Positions 63,647 through 64,000 of a DNA stretch of 64,000 nt are shown here, in pieces. Origin of the DNA: Parastagonospora avenae f. sp. tritici 18332-5. Taxonomy: Eukaryota > Ascomycota > Dothideomycetes > Pleosporales > Phaeosphaeriaceae. The stretch's first letter is position 1; each line of letters starts with the position of its first letter. The stretch spans positions 248,001 through 312,000 of the forward strand of contig JAFJTR010000032.1 of assembly GCA_022559985.1 (NCBI GenBank). Reading direction: 5' to 3'. The notes beneath the pieces are model-generated. The model searched no databases, was not told the origin of the DNA, and saw nothing but the letters and a program-made list of their open reading frames with translations. Position numbers and translations under genes: made by a program.

Positions 63647-64000
63647 ACGGTTTACGAACGGGGCAACGATGCTACACAGCGACTGGTGTCCGATTCTTCA
63701 TGGGTGTTAGGTCTTTCATATCAACGGCTCTCGACACGACTTTCGAAGCGTCTCAGCATACCACAAAATGGAGGGCAACGATATCGGAGTCAGGCTACGG
63801 CACATGGACAACAAGAAGTTCATACACCTAGCAAGTGTCACACAAAATCATGAAATGTGACGATCGGTTCACGCCAACGGTGCCCTTCCCTTGGCTTGTA
63901 TTGTGCTTGTGATGCCGTGAATTCCTAGCATGGATGTCAAATTCCAATTCAGCCTTTTACCATGGCAGCAGTTGGGCCGAGAAATGCTTATATTAAAACG
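63647..64000. other. 3' flank of RPL36
   Basis: No gene or repeat recognised up to the window edge. Confidence 0.5.

Noticed and set aside
1..64000. tRNA, rRNA and CRISPR features
   Set aside because: No tRNA-like T-loop/anticodon arrangement, rRNA core sequence or regularly spaced repeat array was seen by eye; a covariance-model scan would be decisive for small RNAs.

Overview
This is nuclear DNA of a filamentous ascomycete (Pezizomycotina), most likely a dothideomycete of the Pleosporales type; the order-level guess is an inference. The evidence is spliceosomal introns of about 47-60 bp with GTRNGT donors and CTAAC/CTGAC branch sites, tightly packed housekeeping genes with shared divergent promoters, a CFEM/7-TM receptor-like gene, Zn2Cys6 and HET/NACHT gene remnants, and C-to-T type nonsense mutations in accessory genes. 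Gene models were spliced by hand; reading phase closes in every model given with exon coordinates, except the first exons of the EAF1-like gene.

Layout. 1-10.6 kb: FAD monooxygenase, amino acid permease, a proline-rich unknown protein and a secreted PEBP-like protein, with long intergenic stretches. 11.0-17.0 kb: divergent lactose permease / GH2 beta-galactosidase pair. 17.7-31.8 kb: a small secreted protein, then housekeeping genes: MCM7 | PEX1 (divergent), MPC1, SmB | RPL11 (divergent) and a four-TM protein. 31.8-39.5 kb: gene-poor accessory stretch with a HET-domain fragment, a nonsense-riddled NACHT/STAND remnant, an apparently intact CFEM-7TM (Pth11-like) receptor gene and a small membrane protein. 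40.1-42.1 kb: CDC6. 42.7-45.8 kb: a divergent pair of dead genes (Zn2Cys6 factor and short-chain dehydrogenase). 45.9-57.1 kb: MAK11-like WD40 | EAF1/Vid21-like (divergent), ERD1-like EXS protein, a small conserved membrane protein and RPB11. 58.1-63.6 kb: an unknown protein, a divergent acyl-CoA ligase / thioesterase-like pair whose products both end in PTS1-like tripeptides, and RPL36.

The most unusual structure is a family of about 92-bp repeats with internal inverted arms (core CCTGAAGCTATACACAGTAT and its complement). Clear copies lie near 44.2, 57.9, 61.3, 62.3 and 62.6 kb, and weaker ones near 26.3, 34.0 and 58.0 kb. Two copies sit inside introns (thioesterase-like gene and Zn2Cys6 pseudogene) and coincide with introns of about 195-200 bp where about 50 bp is normal here. 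The family looks like a small non-autonomous hairpin element. No transposase, CRISPR array, tRNA or rRNA gene was recognised.

Functional links: permease and beta-galactosidase would import and cleave lactose or another beta-galactoside; PEX1 recycles the peroxisomal import receptor, and ligase, thioesterase and perhaps the monooxygenase could be peroxisomal cargo; MCM7 and CDC6 both act in replication licensing and both have clustered CGCGT/ACGCG cores upstream.
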